The notes beneath the pieces were generated by a model, which was not told the DNA's origin, did not search any database, and worked only from the letters and a program-made list of their open reading frames with translations. From the NCBI RefSeq assembly GCF_013372105.1, contig NZ_CP053825.1, positions 310,001-374,000 on the forward strand: 64,000 nt of DNA. The letters are read 5' to 3'. Source of the DNA: Campylobacter armoricus (lineage in GTDB: Bacteria > Campylobacterota > Campylobacteria > Campylobacterales > Campylobacteraceae). The translations under genes were made by a program, and so were the position numbers. This document shows, in pieces, positions 44,614 through 54,408 of the stretch (the stretch's first letter is position 1; each line of letters opens with the position of its first letter).

Positions 44614-47600
44614 ATGAGTAAAATAATGAAAACAATGGATGGTAATGAAGCAGCAGCTTATGCCGCCTATGCATTTACAGAGGTTGCTGGAATTTATCCT
44701 ATTACGCCAAGCTCTCCTATGGCTGATTATACTGATATATGGGCCTCTCAAGGTAAAAAAAATCTTTTTGGGGTACCGGTTAAGGTTGTGGAAATGCAAA
44801 GTGAAGCAGGAGCAGCAGGGGCAGTTCATGGATCTTTACAAGCAGGTGCTTTAACTACTACTTATACAGCATCTCAAGGACTTTTATTAAAAATACCAAA
44901 CATGTATAAAATAGCAGGACAGCTTTTACCCGGAGTAATCCATGTAGCGGCTAGAGCTTTGGCTTCTCAAGCATTATCTATCTTTGGCGATCATCAAGAT
45001 GTTTATGCAGCAAGACAAACAGGCTTTGCAATGCTTTGCTCACATTCTGTGCAAGAAAGTATGGATTTAGCTGGTGTTGCACACTTAGCAGCTATCAAAG
45101 GTAGGGTGCCTTTTATGCACTTTTTTGATGGTTTTAGAACTAGCCATGAAATTCAAAAAATTGAAGTAATGGATTATGCACATTTTGATAGATTGTTGGA
45201 TCGTGAAGCTTTATTAGAATTTAGAAATTCCTGTTTAAATTCAGAAAATCCAAAAACAAGAGGAACAGCACAAAATGATGATATTTATTTCCAAACAAGA
45301 GAGTTGGCAAATAAATATTATGAAGCTATCCCTGATATTGTTAATGAGTATATGCAAGAAATTTCAAAAATTACTGGAAGAGAATATAAGCCTTTTGTAT
45401 ATTATGGAGATAAAAATGCAACGCGTATTGTGGTAGCTATGGGTTCGGTAACTGAAGCTTTAAAGGAAGTTGTGGATTATCTAAATGATAAAGGCGAAAA
45501 AGTAGGGGTTTTAAAAGTTCATTTGTATAGACCATTTAGTTTAAAATATTTATTTGATGTAATGCCTCAAAGCGTTGAAAAAATTGCTGTTTTGGATAGA
45601 ACTAAAGAACCAGGAAGTTTAGGTGAGCCACTTTATTTAGATTTAAAAAGTGCATACTATGGAAAAGAAAAAGTACCTTTAATCATTGGCGGTAGATATG
45701 GACTTTCTTCAAAAGATGTTGACCCTGCTCAACTTTTAGCTGTATTTGAAAATTTAAATCAAGCAAATCCAAAAGATGGTTTTACCATAGGAATTAATGA
45801 TGATGTAAGTTTTACTTCATTGCCTGTTGGAGAAAAAATTTCTTTAGGCGATGAAAGCACAATAGAATGTTTATTTTATGGTCTTGGAGCCGATGGAACT
45901 GTAGGGGCAAATAAAAACTCTATTAAAATTATAGGAGATAAAACAGACTTTTACGCACAAGCTTATTTTGCTTATGATTCTAAAAAATCAGGTGGTTATA
46001 CAAGAAGTCATTTAAGGTTTTCTAAAAAACCTATTACTTCAACTTATTTGGTTTCTACACCGCATTTTGTAGCATGTTCTGTAGCTGCGTATTTAGAAAT
46101 TTATGATGTATTAGCTGGCATTAGAAAAGGTGGAACTTTTCTTTTAAATAGTATTTGGAGCGCAGAAGAAACTATTAAAAAAATTCCTAATGCGGTTAAG
46201 AGAGTTTTAGCTCAAAAAGAAATTAATTTTTATATTATCAATGCTACAAAACTTGCTAGAGAAATAGGATTAGGCAGTAGAACAAATACAATTATGCAAT
46301 CAGCATTTTTTAAACTTGCTAATATCATTCCTTTTGAAGATGCGCAAAAATACATGAAAGAATTAGCTTATAAATCATATAGTAAAAAAGGCGATGCTAT
46401 AGTTGAGATGAATTATAAAGCCATTGATGTGGGTGCGGATGGACTTGTAAAAGTTGATATTGATCCTTCTTGGGTAAATTTGATTGATGAAGTAAAAGAA
46501 GAAACAATAGCTTATAAAGGTACAGAATTTGTTGAAAAAATTGCAAAACCTATGAATGCAGCTAAGGGTGATGATTTACCAGTTTCAGCATTTTTAGGCT
46601 ATGAAGATGGTAGTTTTGAGCATGGTACAACTGAGTATGAAAAAAGAGGTGTTGGTGTTATGGTGCCAAGATGGATAGAAAGTAATTGTATCCAATGTAA
46701 TCAATGTGCTTCAGTGTGTCCTCACGCAGTTATTAGACCATTCTTGATTGATGAAGAAGAATTAGAAAATGCTCCAGCGGGTGTAAAAGAACATAGCTTA
46801 AATGCAAAAGGCGTTAAAGATCAAAAATTGAATTTCAAAATTCAAGTTTCACCACTTGATTGTACAGGTTGTGAGCTTTGTGTGCATGAGTGTCCTACCA
46901 AAGAAAAATCTTTAGTAATGGTACCGCTAGGTGAAGAGCTTGATCATGGTGAGCAAGAAAATGCTGATTATTTATTTAAGAAAGTAAGCTATAAAGACAA
47001 CATTCTCAATAGAGAAAACACTAAAGGTATTCAATTTTCTCAACCTTTATTTGAATTCCATGGTGCATGTCCAGGGTGTGGAGAAACTCCTTATATTACT
47101 TTAATTACTAGATTATTTGGTGAGAGAATGATTGTTGCTAATGCAACAGGTTGTAGTTCTATTTATGGTGGTTCAGCACCTTCAACTCCTTATAGAAAAA
47201 GCAATAAAAATGGTCATGGTCCAGCTTGGGGTAATTCTTTGTTTGAAGATAATGCTGAATTTGGTTTAGGTATGAAAATAGCAACTGAAACTACAAGACA
47301 TAAAATAGAACAAATTATGAATGAAAGTATGCAAGAAGTTCCTAATGCACTTTCGGCTTTATATAAAGAATGGATTGTAAATAAAGAAGATTCTAAAGCT
47401 TCATTGGAGTTAAGAAATAAATTAATTCCTTTATTAGAAGAAAATAAAAAGATTGAATCTGTTAATGATATTCTAGAGTTAAAAAATTTTTTAAGTAAAA
47501 AATCACACTGGATTTTTGGTGGCGATGGTTGGGCCTATGATATAGGATATGGTGGTCTTGATCATGTTTTAGCAAGTGGTGAAAATGTAAATATCCTAGT

Positions 47601-48168
47601 ACTTGATACTGAAGTTTATTCAAATACTGGAGGTCAAAGTTCAAAATCATCAAGAACTGGTTCAGTAGCTCAATTTGCTGCTGCAGGTAAGCCTGTGCAG
47701 AAAAAAGATTTGGGGCAAATTGCTATGACTTATGGTTATATATTTGTTGCTCAAGTAAATTCTAATGCAAATTATTCTCACTTGTTAAAGGCATTAATTG
47801 CTGCTGAATCTTATAATGGACCATCATTGATTATTGCTTATTCTCCTTGTATAGCCCATGGTATTAAAGGAGGGCTTGGAAATTCAGGAAATCAAGCAGA
47901 GCTTGCTACAAAGTGTGGATATTGGCCAACTTATATTTATGATCCGCGTTTAGAATCAGAAGGAAAAAATCCTCTAGTAATTTCTTCTAAAGAGCCTGAT
48001 TGGGACTTATATGAAAGCTTTTTGATGAATGAGGTTCGTTATACTTCACTTAAAAAATCAAATCCAGAACAAGCAAAAGATTTATTTGAAAGAAACAAAG
48101 CGGATGCGCAACGCAGATATAGGCAATTAAAGCGTTTAGCAAGTGCTGATTTTAGCAATGAAAATTGA
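44614..48168 (+). CDS. por: Pyruvate:ferredoxin/flavodoxin oxidoreductase
   Basis: This single-chain 1184-aa enzyme makes acetyl-CoA, CO2 and reduced flavodoxin or ferredoxin from pyruvate; Campylobacter has it in place of pyruvate dehydrogenase. Domains in order are a TPP-binding Pyr domain (GNEAAAYAAYAFTEVAGIYP), domains II-III, and two 4Fe-4S sites near residue 690-760 (CIQCNQCASVCPHA and CTGCELCVHECP). The C-terminal TPP domain has ACPGCGETPY and GDGWAYDIGYGGLDH. Length is normal. Confidence 0.97.
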   Translation: MSKIMKTMDGNEAAAYAAYAFTEVAGIYPITPSSPMADYTDIWASQGKKNLFGVPVKVVEMQSEAGAAGAVHGSLQAGALTTTYTASQGLLLKIPNMYKIAGQLLPGVIHVAARALASQALSIFGDHQDVYAARQTGFAMLCSHSVQESMDLAGVAHLAAIKGRVPFMHFFDGFRTSHEIQKIEVMDYAHFDRLLDREALLEFRNSCLNSENPKTRGTAQNDDIYFQTRELANKYYEAIPDIVNEYMQEISKITGREYKPFVYYGDKNATRIVVAMGSVTEALKEVVDYLNDKGEKVGVLKVHLYRPFSLKYLFDVMPQSVEKIAVLDRTKEPGSLGEPLYLDLKSAYYGKEKVPLIIGGRYGLSSKDVDPAQLLAVFENLNQANPKDGFTIGINDDVSFTSLPVGEKISLGDESTIECLFYGLGADGTVGANKNSIKIIGDKTDFYAQAYFAYDSKKSGGYTRSHLRFSKKPITSTYLVSTPHFVACSVAAYLEIYDVLAGIRKGGTFLLNSIWSAEETIKKIPNAVKRVLAQKEINFYIINATKLAREIGLGSRTNTIMQSAFFKLANIIPFEDAQKYMKELAYKSYSKKGDAIVEMNYKAIDVGADGLVKVDIDPSWVNLIDEVKEETIAYKGTEFVEKIAKPMNAAKGDDLPVSAFLGYEDGSFEHGTTEYEKRGVGVMVPRWIESNCIQCNQCASVCPHAVIRPFLIDEEELENAPAGVKEHSLNAKGVKDQKLNFKIQVSPLDCTGCELCVHECPTKEKSLVMVPLGEELDHGEQENADYLFKKVSYKDNILNRENTKGIQFSQPLFEFHGACPGCGETPYITLITRLFGERMIVANATGCSSIYGGSAPSTPYRKSNKNGHGPAWGNSLFEDNAEFGLGMKIATETTRHKIEQIMNESMQEVPNALSALYKEWIVNKEDSKASLELRNKLIPLLEENKKIESVNDILELKNFLSKKSHWIFGGDGWAYDIGYGGLDHVLASGENVNILVLDTEVYSNTGGQSSKSSRTGSVAQFAAAGKPVQKKDLGQIAMTYGYIFVAQVNSNANYSHLLKALIAAESYNGPSLIIAYSPCIAHGIKGGLGNSGNQAELATKCGYWPTYIYDPRLESEGKNPLVISSKEPDWDLYESFLMNEVRYTSLKKSNPEQAKDLFERNKADAQRRYRQLKRLASADFSNEN

Positions 48169-48171
48169 GTT

Positions 48172-48495
48172 TTGTTTAGAAAATTAATTATATTTTTTTG
48201 GGTAATTAGTGCTTTTAGCATTGATTATCCATTTTTTAATGATGATTGTAAAATAATTAATTTCGATTCAATTCAAGATCCTTTTTATCAAAATACTGCA
48301 AAATCAAAATCAGATTACTCTTTGCAAGCTATTATTTCTAATAAAGCTAAAATTAATGGCAAATGGTATGTTTTAAATGATGAAATTGCAGAATTTAAGA
48401 TTGTAGAAATAAAAGATTCTTCGGTTGTTTTGATAAAAAAAGATAAGGTAGTGGTTTTAAATTTATATGATAAAAATAATATTCTTATTTATTAG
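48172..48495 (+). CDS. Small exported protein of the cts transformation cluster
   Basis: A 107-aa protein with a signal (MFRKLIIFFWVISAFS) and a compact beta-rich domain, INGKWYVLNDEIAEFKIVEI. That domain reads like the PilP/GspC-type domain found next to secretins in type II secretion and natural transformation systems. It starts at a TTG four bases after por and overlaps ctsD by 29 bases. In C. jejuni a gene of unknown role has the same position. The PilP-like reading is an inference from pattern and context. Confidence 0.65.
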   Translation: MFRKLIIFFWVISAFSIDYPFFNDDCKIINFDSIQDPFYQNTAKSKSDYSLQAIISNKAKINGKWYVLNDEIAEFKIVEIKDSSVVLIKKDKVVVLNLYDKNNILIY

Positions 48496-49858
48496 TATTT
48501 TTACTTTTGCTAGTGCATCTATAAATCAATGCAATCAGCGAGTATTCGATATAAGTATAGAAGATAAAACTTCTTTACTTGAAATTTTAAATGAACTTGG
48601 TAGAGAATGTAGTTATAGTATTATTATAAAAGATTTGGTGGCTAAAGAAAAACTTGATAATATGCAAAATTATTTACATATAAAAAAAATGACTTTAAGA
48701 GAAATTTTTAATTTGTTATTGAAAGAAAATAATCTTTCTTATGAATTTGAGAAAAATATTTTAAAAATTTATGGAAAAAAAGTAAAAACTTTTAAAATTC
48801 ATTATATTAGTTCTATTAGAGAAGGGCAAAGCATCACAAAAGCTTCAGTAGATTCAAGACCTAGACAAGGTGATTATGATAATGCTAAAGAAGCAGATAA
48901 CTTAGTAATAAGCACAGATAGATTTGATTTTTGGGAAAAAATATCTGAAGAAATTCAAGCTTTATTGGATGAGAATACATCAAAACCTATTATTAACATT
49001 AACGCAGGGATTATAACTTTAAATGCAACACCATATGAGCTTGCAAGAGTTGAAAAATATTTATATGATTTGAATAATAGGCTTAAAAAGCAGGTGTTAA
49101 TTGATGTAAGTATAGTTGCAGTGCATTTAAATAAAAGTCATTCTAGTGGGATTAATTGGCAAGAACTTGCTATTAAACTAAATGGTGATGATAATGATTT
49201 TATTATTAACAAAGGTGGAATTAGAAATATAAATTTAAAGGCTAATATAGAAACAAAGGCTATTTTAAATTTATTACAGGAAAATGGAAAAACAACAGTG
49301 CTTTCTAATCCTAAATTAATGGCTTTAAATAATCAACAAGCTATTATTTCTATAGGAGATACTATAAATTATCAAGTAAAAGAAAGCTCTAAGGGTACTG
49401 AAAATGGAACAACTATTAGCGAAACTTTTAATAATTATTCTATATTTGTAGGAATTTTGCTTAATATTTTACCAGAAATTTCAGATGATCATAAGATTAT
49501 GCTTAGGATAAATCCAAGTTTAAGTGATTTTAAATATAGTGTTGATAATTATCGTCAAAATAAACCTAGAAATATAGCTCCTGACACTATACAAAAAAAG
49601 CTTTCGACGGTGGTTGAGATTGATGATGGCCAGACTTTAATTTTAGGAGGATTGATTAGTAAAAATACTATTACTAATAATAATGAAATTAGTGCTTTAT
49701 CTAAAATACCACTTTTTGGATTTTTATTTCAAGGTAAACAAAATTTACAAGATAGTAGTGAAATTGTTTTTATTATTAAACCCAAACTAATTAAAGAAGA
49801 TAGAAAAATTTTAAGTTTAAAAGAATTAGGTTTTGAACATGAAGATGGTATGTTTTAA
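48467..49858 (+). CDS. ctsD: Secretin CtsD of the DNA-uptake system
   Basis: CtsD is an outer-membrane secretin ring needed for natural transformation in Campylobacter. The 463-aa protein has a signal peptide, an N0-type domain (DISIEDKTSLLEILNELG), a short N1-like domain, and a C-terminal secretin domain (about 210-450) with NGKTTVLSNPKLMALNNQQA and VVEIDDGQTLILGGLIS. Typical secretin signatures make the call firm; the symbol follows the C. jejuni order por-...-ctsD. Confidence 0.88.
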   Translation: MIKIIFLFISIFTFASASINQCNQRVFDISIEDKTSLLEILNELGRECSYSIIIKDLVAKEKLDNMQNYLHIKKMTLREIFNLLLKENNLSYEFEKNILKIYGKKVKTFKIHYISSIREGQSITKASVDSRPRQGDYDNAKEADNLVISTDRFDFWEKISEEIQALLDENTSKPIININAGIITLNATPYELARVEKYLYDLNNRLKKQVLIDVSIVAVHLNKSHSSGINWQELAIKLNGDDNDFIINKGGIRNINLKANIETKAILNLLQENGKTTVLSNPKLMALNNQQAIISIGDTINYQVKESSKGTENGTTISETFNNYSIFVGILLNILPEISDDHKIMLRINPSLSDFKYSVDNYRQNKPRNIAPDTIQKKLSTVVEIDDGQTLILGGLISKNTITNNNEISALSKIPLFGFLFQGKQNLQDSSEIVFIIKPKLIKEDRKILSLKELGFEHEDGMF

Positions 49859-50177
49859 AATTTTACTGAGTTTATTTACTTTTTCTTTTGTATGGGGAAT
49901 TGAGGTTAAAAACGATATTTACGATACTACATTTTTTTATGAGAGATTTATAACACAGCCAAATTATGAAAATGCTTTAAATTTGGCAAAATATTTCTAT
50001 CAAATCAAATCTTATGAAAATGCTATTTATTGGGCTATAGAGGCAAACGAGTTTGATTTGAAACAAAAGGAAGCATGGTTGATTTTTATCAATGCTAAGA
50101 TTAAGCAAGGTAAATATGAGCAAGCTTTAAAAGCAAAAGATGAATATGAAAAACTTTTGGAAAATTACTTTGAATAA
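49839..50177 (+). CDS. Exported TPR-like protein between ctsD and ctsE
   Basis: A 112-aa protein with a signal peptide (CFKILLSLFTFSFVWG) and two TPR-like helical pairs, NYENALNLAKYFYQIKSYEN and KQKEAWLIFINAKIKQGKYE. I used the ATG at 49839 with AGG eight bases upstream; it lies in the 3' end of ctsD, and an ATG at 49845 is also possible. In C. jejuni the ctsD-ctsE interval also holds ctsP, a predicted nucleotide-binding protein. No Walker motif is present here, so this is not ctsP. It may correspond to the other small gene there. Confidence 0.65.
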   Translation: MKMVCFKILLSLFTFSFVWGIEVKNDIYDTTFFYERFITQPNYENALNLAKYFYQIKSYENAIYWAIEANEFDLKQKEAWLIFINAKIKQGKYEQALKAKDEYEKLLENYFE

Positions 50178-51720
50178 TAAATATATTTCTTTAAAGCAAA
50201 ATTTACTTACAAAAAAAGAATTAAGAGAGTTAAGCGAAGATTTTTTTAAAGAGTTAGCACAAGATTATGGTCTAGATTTTGTAGATTTAAAAGAAGACAT
50301 GGGATTTGAAAAATATCTCAATTCTATACCAGTTACTTTGATAGAAGAATATGAAATTTTTTGTTTTAATGAAGATGATGAAAATGTTTATATAGCTTCT
50401 TTTAAACCTTTGCAAGAAAATACTATAGAAAAAATACAAAATCTATATCGATATAAGAATATACGAGTATTTATTTGTATGTATGTGCAATTTGAATATT
50501 TTTTTAACAAAATTCATTTTTTGATAAAAGTTAAAGATTTTACAGATATTTTAGATAAAAATTTAAGCAATCAAGAAACGCAAGAAGATGCAATTTTAGA
50601 GCAATTTTTACTATTGATTTTATCCCATGCGTGTTTCCTAAAAGCAAGTGATATACATTTTGAGCCTTTAGAAAATAGTGTTTTAATTAGATTTAGAATT
50701 GATGGAGTTTTAAGAAGTATATGTGATTTAAATTTTAGAGTGTATCAGGCTTTGCTTTTGCATATAAAAATCATTTCTTTGTTAAATGTAGCAGAACAAA
50801 GAAATTCTCAAGATGGTAGTTTTAGTAAAATCATTTTAGAGCAAAAATATGATTTTAGAGTATCTATTATGCCTTTACTTTTTGGACAAAGTATTGTTCT
50901 TAGAATTTTAAAACAAGAAGAACAAATTTTTGAACTTGATAAGCTTTTTATAGAAGATAGTATTTTATTAAAATTAAAAAAGCATATTCAAGCACCTTAT
51001 GGTTTAATTTTATTTTGTGGGCCAACTGGCAGTGGAAAAAGTACTTTTATGCATGCAATTTTAAATCAACTTGATAGTAATAAAAAGATTATTACTTTAG
51101 AAGATCCTATAGAATATAAATTAAAACATGCACAGCAAATTCTTTTAAGTCCTAAAGCCAGCTTTGATTTTCATAGAGCATTAAGATCTGTTTTAAGACA
51201 AGATCCTGATGTAATTATGGTAGGCGAGATTAGAGATGAAGAAAGTTTGGATATAGTTTTAAAAGCATCACTAAGTGGTCATTTGGTATTAAGCACCTTG
51301 CATACTAATAATGCTTTAGAAGCAATTTATAGAATGATGCATATGGGTGCAAAATCTTACTTGATAGCATGTTCTTTGAATTTAATTATAGCTCAACGCT
51401 TAGTGAGAAAATTGTGTAAATATTGTAAAGAGAAAATTTATGAAGAATATATTTTTCAAAACCAAACAATTCAAGGAAATTTTTATAAAGCAAAAGGATG
51501 TGCTAAGTGTTTTAATAGTGGATATAAAGGTCGCTTAATGGTTGCTGAATTTTTATTTTTAGATCAAAATATTAAAAATATGATAGAAAATAATGCAAAT
51601 TATGACATCATACTAAAATATGCCATAGAGAAAGGTTTTTTAACTTTAGGTGAAGATGCTATACAAAAAGTTAAATTAGGCTTAACAAGTTTAGAAGAAT
51701 TAAAAAAGATAAGTTTTTGA
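50140..51720 (+). CDS. ctsE: Type II secretion/transformation ATPase CtsE
   Basis: CtsE is the GspE/PilB-type assembly ATPase. The protein (about 515-526 aa) has Walker A FCGPTGSGKSTFM (near 294-301), an Asp box with QDPDVIMVGEIRDEESLD, the His box STLHTNNALEA, and a zinc site of two CxxC pairs (CKYCKEKIY and GCAKCF). The start is uncertain: ATG at 50140 or 50146, or TTG at 50170; all lie in or near the end of the TPR-like gene. The overlap with ctsF is TTGA. Confidence 0.9.
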   Translation: MNMKNFWKITLNNKYISLKQNLLTKKELRELSEDFFKELAQDYGLDFVDLKEDMGFEKYLNSIPVTLIEEYEIFCFNEDDENVYIASFKPLQENTIEKIQNLYRYKNIRVFICMYVQFEYFFNKIHFLIKVKDFTDILDKNLSNQETQEDAILEQFLLLILSHACFLKASDIHFEPLENSVLIRFRIDGVLRSICDLNFRVYQALLLHIKIISLLNVAEQRNSQDGSFSKIILEQKYDFRVSIMPLLFGQSIVLRILKQEEQIFELDKLFIEDSILLKLKKHIQAPYGLILFCGPTGSGKSTFMHAILNQLDSNKKIITLEDPIEYKLKHAQQILLSPKASFDFHRALRSVLRQDPDVIMVGEIRDEESLDIVLKASLSGHLVLSTLHTNNALEAIYRMMHMGAKSYLIACSLNLIIAQRLVRKLCKYCKEKIYEEYIFQNQTIQGNFYKAKGCAKCFNSGYKGRLMVAEFLFLDQNIKNMIENNANYDIILKYAIEKGFLTLGEDAIQKVKLGLTSLEELKKISF

Positions 51721-52883
51721 AAAAATTTATTATTACTTATATTATAAATGAAAAGACAAAACAATGCGTTATTAAAGCTAAAACTTTATATGAAGCTAGA
51801 CTTTTAGCTTTGAAAAAATACTCTAAATTAGTTGATATACAAGAGTATTCTTCGCAAATAAAAGAAAAATTAAAAGATGAAGAGCTTATATTTATTTTAA
51901 AAGATTTAAGTGTTATTTTAAAAGCAGGAATGAGTCTGCAAGAAGCAGTTTTAGAATTTAAAAACTATACATATGATAAAAAAGTTTCCAATAAGTTCGG
52001 AGAAATTTATAACAAACTTATAAATGGGTATTCTTATGAAAAATCTTTTATGTGCATATTAAATTCTAGAGAATTAGCAATTTTAAAAATATGTGAAGGA
52101 AAACAAGAATTAAGCAAAGCTTTTGATATTATTGTTGATTTAAAAGAAAAAAATTTAAAAAATATAAAACAATTTAAAAAGGCCATATCTTATCCAACTA
52201 TAGTATTTGTTTTTATCGTTGCAGCTTTTTTTATTCTTATGACTTTTGTTTTACCTGAATTTAAAATTTTATTTGAGCAACTTGAATTAAATTTACCAAT
52301 AATTACAAAAATTCTTTTTTCGATAGCGGATTTTTTCACTAATTTTATAGTGTATATTGTATTAGGAATACTTGCTTTTGTAGTTTTTATTGTATTTTTA
52401 AAAAACACATTATTTTTACATAAAATGATATTTTATTTTCCAGTTTTTGGAAAAATTATACAAAGTCAAGATAAATTTTGTTTTTTTATTATTTTATCTC
52501 ACTTGTTAAATGCAGGAATAGATGCAAAAAAAGCTTTTGAATTATCTATTGAAGGTATAGAAAATTTATTTTTGAAAAATAAAATGTTTGAAGCTATGAG
52601 ATTATTTGAATCAGGACTAGATATAGCACAGGCGTTTTTAAAAATAGATATATTTGAACCTTTTGTTATAAGAATGTTAAAATTAGCTTTAAAAAGTTCA
52701 AAATTAGATAAAAGTTCTTATGAACTTGCATTGTTTTTTGAATATAAAAAAGAAAATTACACTCAAAAACTTCTTACTTTACTTGAGCCATTAATGACGA
52801 TTATCATGGCAAGTTTGATTTTAATTCTTGCTTTGGGTGTATTTTTACCTATGTGGCAAATGAGTCAAGGTGTTAGTTTTTAG
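51717..52883 (+). CDS. ctsF: Type II secretion/transformation inner-membrane protein CtsF
   Basis: CtsF is the GspF/PilC-like inner-membrane platform. The 388-aa protein has two GspF domains, each with GILKDLSVILKAGMSLQEA-like (about 60-80) and LLNAGIDAKKAFELSIEG (about 260-280) signatures, and three membrane helices (about 165-190, 210-235, 355-380), the last in IIMASLILILALGVFLPMW. The start is TTG overlapping the ctsE stop. Confidence 0.88.
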   Translation: MKKFIITYIINEKTKQCVIKAKTLYEARLLALKKYSKLVDIQEYSSQIKEKLKDEELIFILKDLSVILKAGMSLQEAVLEFKNYTYDKKVSNKFGEIYNKLINGYSYEKSFMCILNSRELAILKICEGKQELSKAFDIIVDLKEKNLKNIKQFKKAISYPTIVFVFIVAAFFILMTFVLPEFKILFEQLELNLPIITKILFSIADFFTNFIVYIVLGILAFVVFIVFLKNTLFLHKMIFYFPVFGKIIQSQDKFCFFIILSHLLNAGIDAKKAFELSIEGIENLFLKNKMFEAMRLFESGLDIAQAFLKIDIFEPFVIRMLKLALKSSKLDKSSYELALFFEYKKENYTQKLLTLLEPLMTIIMASLILILALGVFLPMWQMSQGVSF

Positions 52884-53055
52884 AATTTTCAATGATGCTT
52901 TCTAGTTCTTGATAATCTTTTTTAAGTTTTTCTAGTATTTCTTGAGCTTTTAAACCTATCATTAGTAATTCATAAACTTTTGGTCGATCTTTTTTCCACT
53001 TACGCAATGTTTTAACATTAATATCTAATTTTCCTGCTATATCTCTTTGAGTCAT
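52873..53055 (-). CDS. Small helix-turn-helix protein
   Basis: A 60-aa protein with an HTH-like segment at the start (MTQRDIAGKLDINVKTLRKWKK) followed by a coiled-coil-like helix (QEILEKLKKDYQELESIIEN). It could bind DNA as a dimer. I used the ATG at 53055; a TTG at 53109 would add 18 residues but has no ribosome site. It overlaps the ctsF 3' end tail to tail. I do not know its targets; the place next to the cts genes suggests, but does not show, a role in transformation. Confidence 0.55.
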   Translation of the reverse strand: MTQRDIAGKLDINVKTLRKWKKDRPKVYELLMIGLKAQEILEKLKKDYQELESIIENSKN

Positions 53056-53179
53056 CAAAATCCATTTTTTTATTTGATTTATATCAATAATGGCTTTAAA
53101 AGAAAACAAGGTAAATTTAGGATTTTTTAATTATAAAAAGGGTAAATTTAGGACTTAATTTATTTTTTAAGGTTTTGGT

Positions 53180-54091
53180 GTGTTAAAATCAATTGACGAA
53201 AAAGATAATATTACCTATGGAGATTTATCCGCTCAAAAGAATTTGAATATTGAATTTTATGGTAGAAAAAATATTGTTTTTTTCGCAGGATCTAGTGTAA
53301 ATATTAATATTATTTTTCATGGAGATAATTCTTTAGTTTTTATTTGCAATAATTGTTGGTTGAATGGAAAAATTGAAATAAGAACAGGTGGAGTTTTTTA
53401 CGCAGGTGAAAATTGTACTTCAAGTGGGACTCATTTTCGTGTTTATGAGGGAAAGAATATTATATTAGGTAATGATAATATGCTTTCTTGGTCTATTTGG
53501 ATGCAAACTTCTGATCATCATTTAATTTTTCATTCAAATTCTTATAAAAGAATTAACTTTGCTAAAAGTATTTATATAGGTGATCATGTTTGGTGTGCCC
53601 AAGAAGTTGCTGTATTAAAAGGTAGTTTTGTAGCAAGTGGAAGTATTTTAGGTACAAAAAGCGTTAATGCTGGATATAAGTTTTCTAATAGTATTTATGC
53701 TGGAAATCCTAGTAGAATAATTAAGAGTAATTGTTTTTGGAGTAGAGAAGATCCAGTTACTGGTAATTGGTATAAGAATGAAATTGCACAATATTCTACA
53801 ATGAATACTAAAGAATTTAAATTTGACTTTGAAGAACAAAAATTTTTAAATCCTGTTTTATTAGAAAAAGAACTTGAAAAATTAGAAAATGCACATGATA
53901 AATTAGAATTTATATACGATTATATTTATAATAATACTCATAAAAATCGTTTTGCTTTATTTGAGAATAGCAATCAAAGCAAATGCAAACTTTATAAAGA
54001 CAAAAATAAAATTTCTTTTTCAAGATTAAAATTTCAAAATTCTAAAAGACAGGATGAATTAGTACTCAAGTATAAAGTGCTGTATGTATAG
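53180..54091 (+). CDS. Hexapeptide-repeat acyltransferase-like protein, probably from a glycan locus
   Basis: The 303-aa protein has a left-handed beta-helix domain (about residues 20-185) with hexapeptide-type turns, then GDHVWCAQEVAVLKGSFVA and the usual end GYKFSNSIYAGNPSRIIK. This is the pattern of xenobiotic/sugar O-acetyltransferases. Residues 190-303 are a helical tail of unknown role. It starts at a GTG with AAGG upstream. Such enzymes occur in capsule and LOS clusters of Campylobacter; here it is alone next to a glycosyltransferase remnant, so it looks transferred. The substrate cannot be told. Confidence 0.75.
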   Translation: MLKSIDEKDNITYGDLSAQKNLNIEFYGRKNIVFFAGSSVNINIIFHGDNSLVFICNNCWLNGKIEIRTGGVFYAGENCTSSGTHFRVYEGKNIILGNDNMLSWSIWMQTSDHHLIFHSNSYKRINFAKSIYIGDHVWCAQEVAVLKGSFVASGSILGTKSVNAGYKFSNSIYAGNPSRIIKSNCFWSREDPVTGNWYKNEIAQYSTMNTKEFKFDFEEQKFLNPVLLEKELEKLENAHDKLEFIYDYIYNNTHKNRFALFENSNQSKCKLYKDKNKISFSRLKFQNSKRQDELVLKYKVLYV

Positions 54092-54408
54092 TAAAAAATC
54101 ATTTATCCTATAAATTAGGATTTGCCATAATAAAAAACTCAAAAAATTTTAGAAACTATATAAAATACCCCTTTGTGCTTTTAAAAATTGCAAAAGAACA
54201 TAAAAGTACGACCCAAAATAAAGTAAATTTGCAAGATTTTTGTGATTATGAAGAAGCAATAAATATTAAAAATAGTCTTTTATATCAACTTGGAAATGCT
54301 TTGATTAGAGCTCATAAAATTCGATATAAAGGCGGATATTTAAAATTTTTTATTGAAATAATAAAAATTATAAAGAAATTTAAGCAAGATAATCATAAGC
54401 AACTTTAG
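54076..54408 (+). pseudogene. C-terminal remnant of a Campylobacter glycosyltransferase-type protein
   Basis: The frame is open from the stop at 54073 to the TAG at 54406-54408, about 110 codons, without a ribosome site or a good start (a GTG at 54175 would give 77 aa). It reads as two tandem tail repeats: VKNHLSYKLGFAIIKNSK followed by YIKYPFVLLKIAKEH, then IKNSLLYQLGNALIRAHK followed by GGYLKFFIEIIKII. Such (N-x-L-x-Y-x-L-G-x-A) tails end many Campylobacter capsule and LOS sugar transferases. The catalytic part is missing. It overlaps the converging TSUP gene by 29 bases. Confidence 0.6.

Noticed and set aside
44614-48168. Long opposite-strand or other-frame readings over por, putA, addA and fdhA
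   Set aside because: They lie inside strongly conserved genes, lack ribosome sites and have low-complexity products; they are shadows of real genes.
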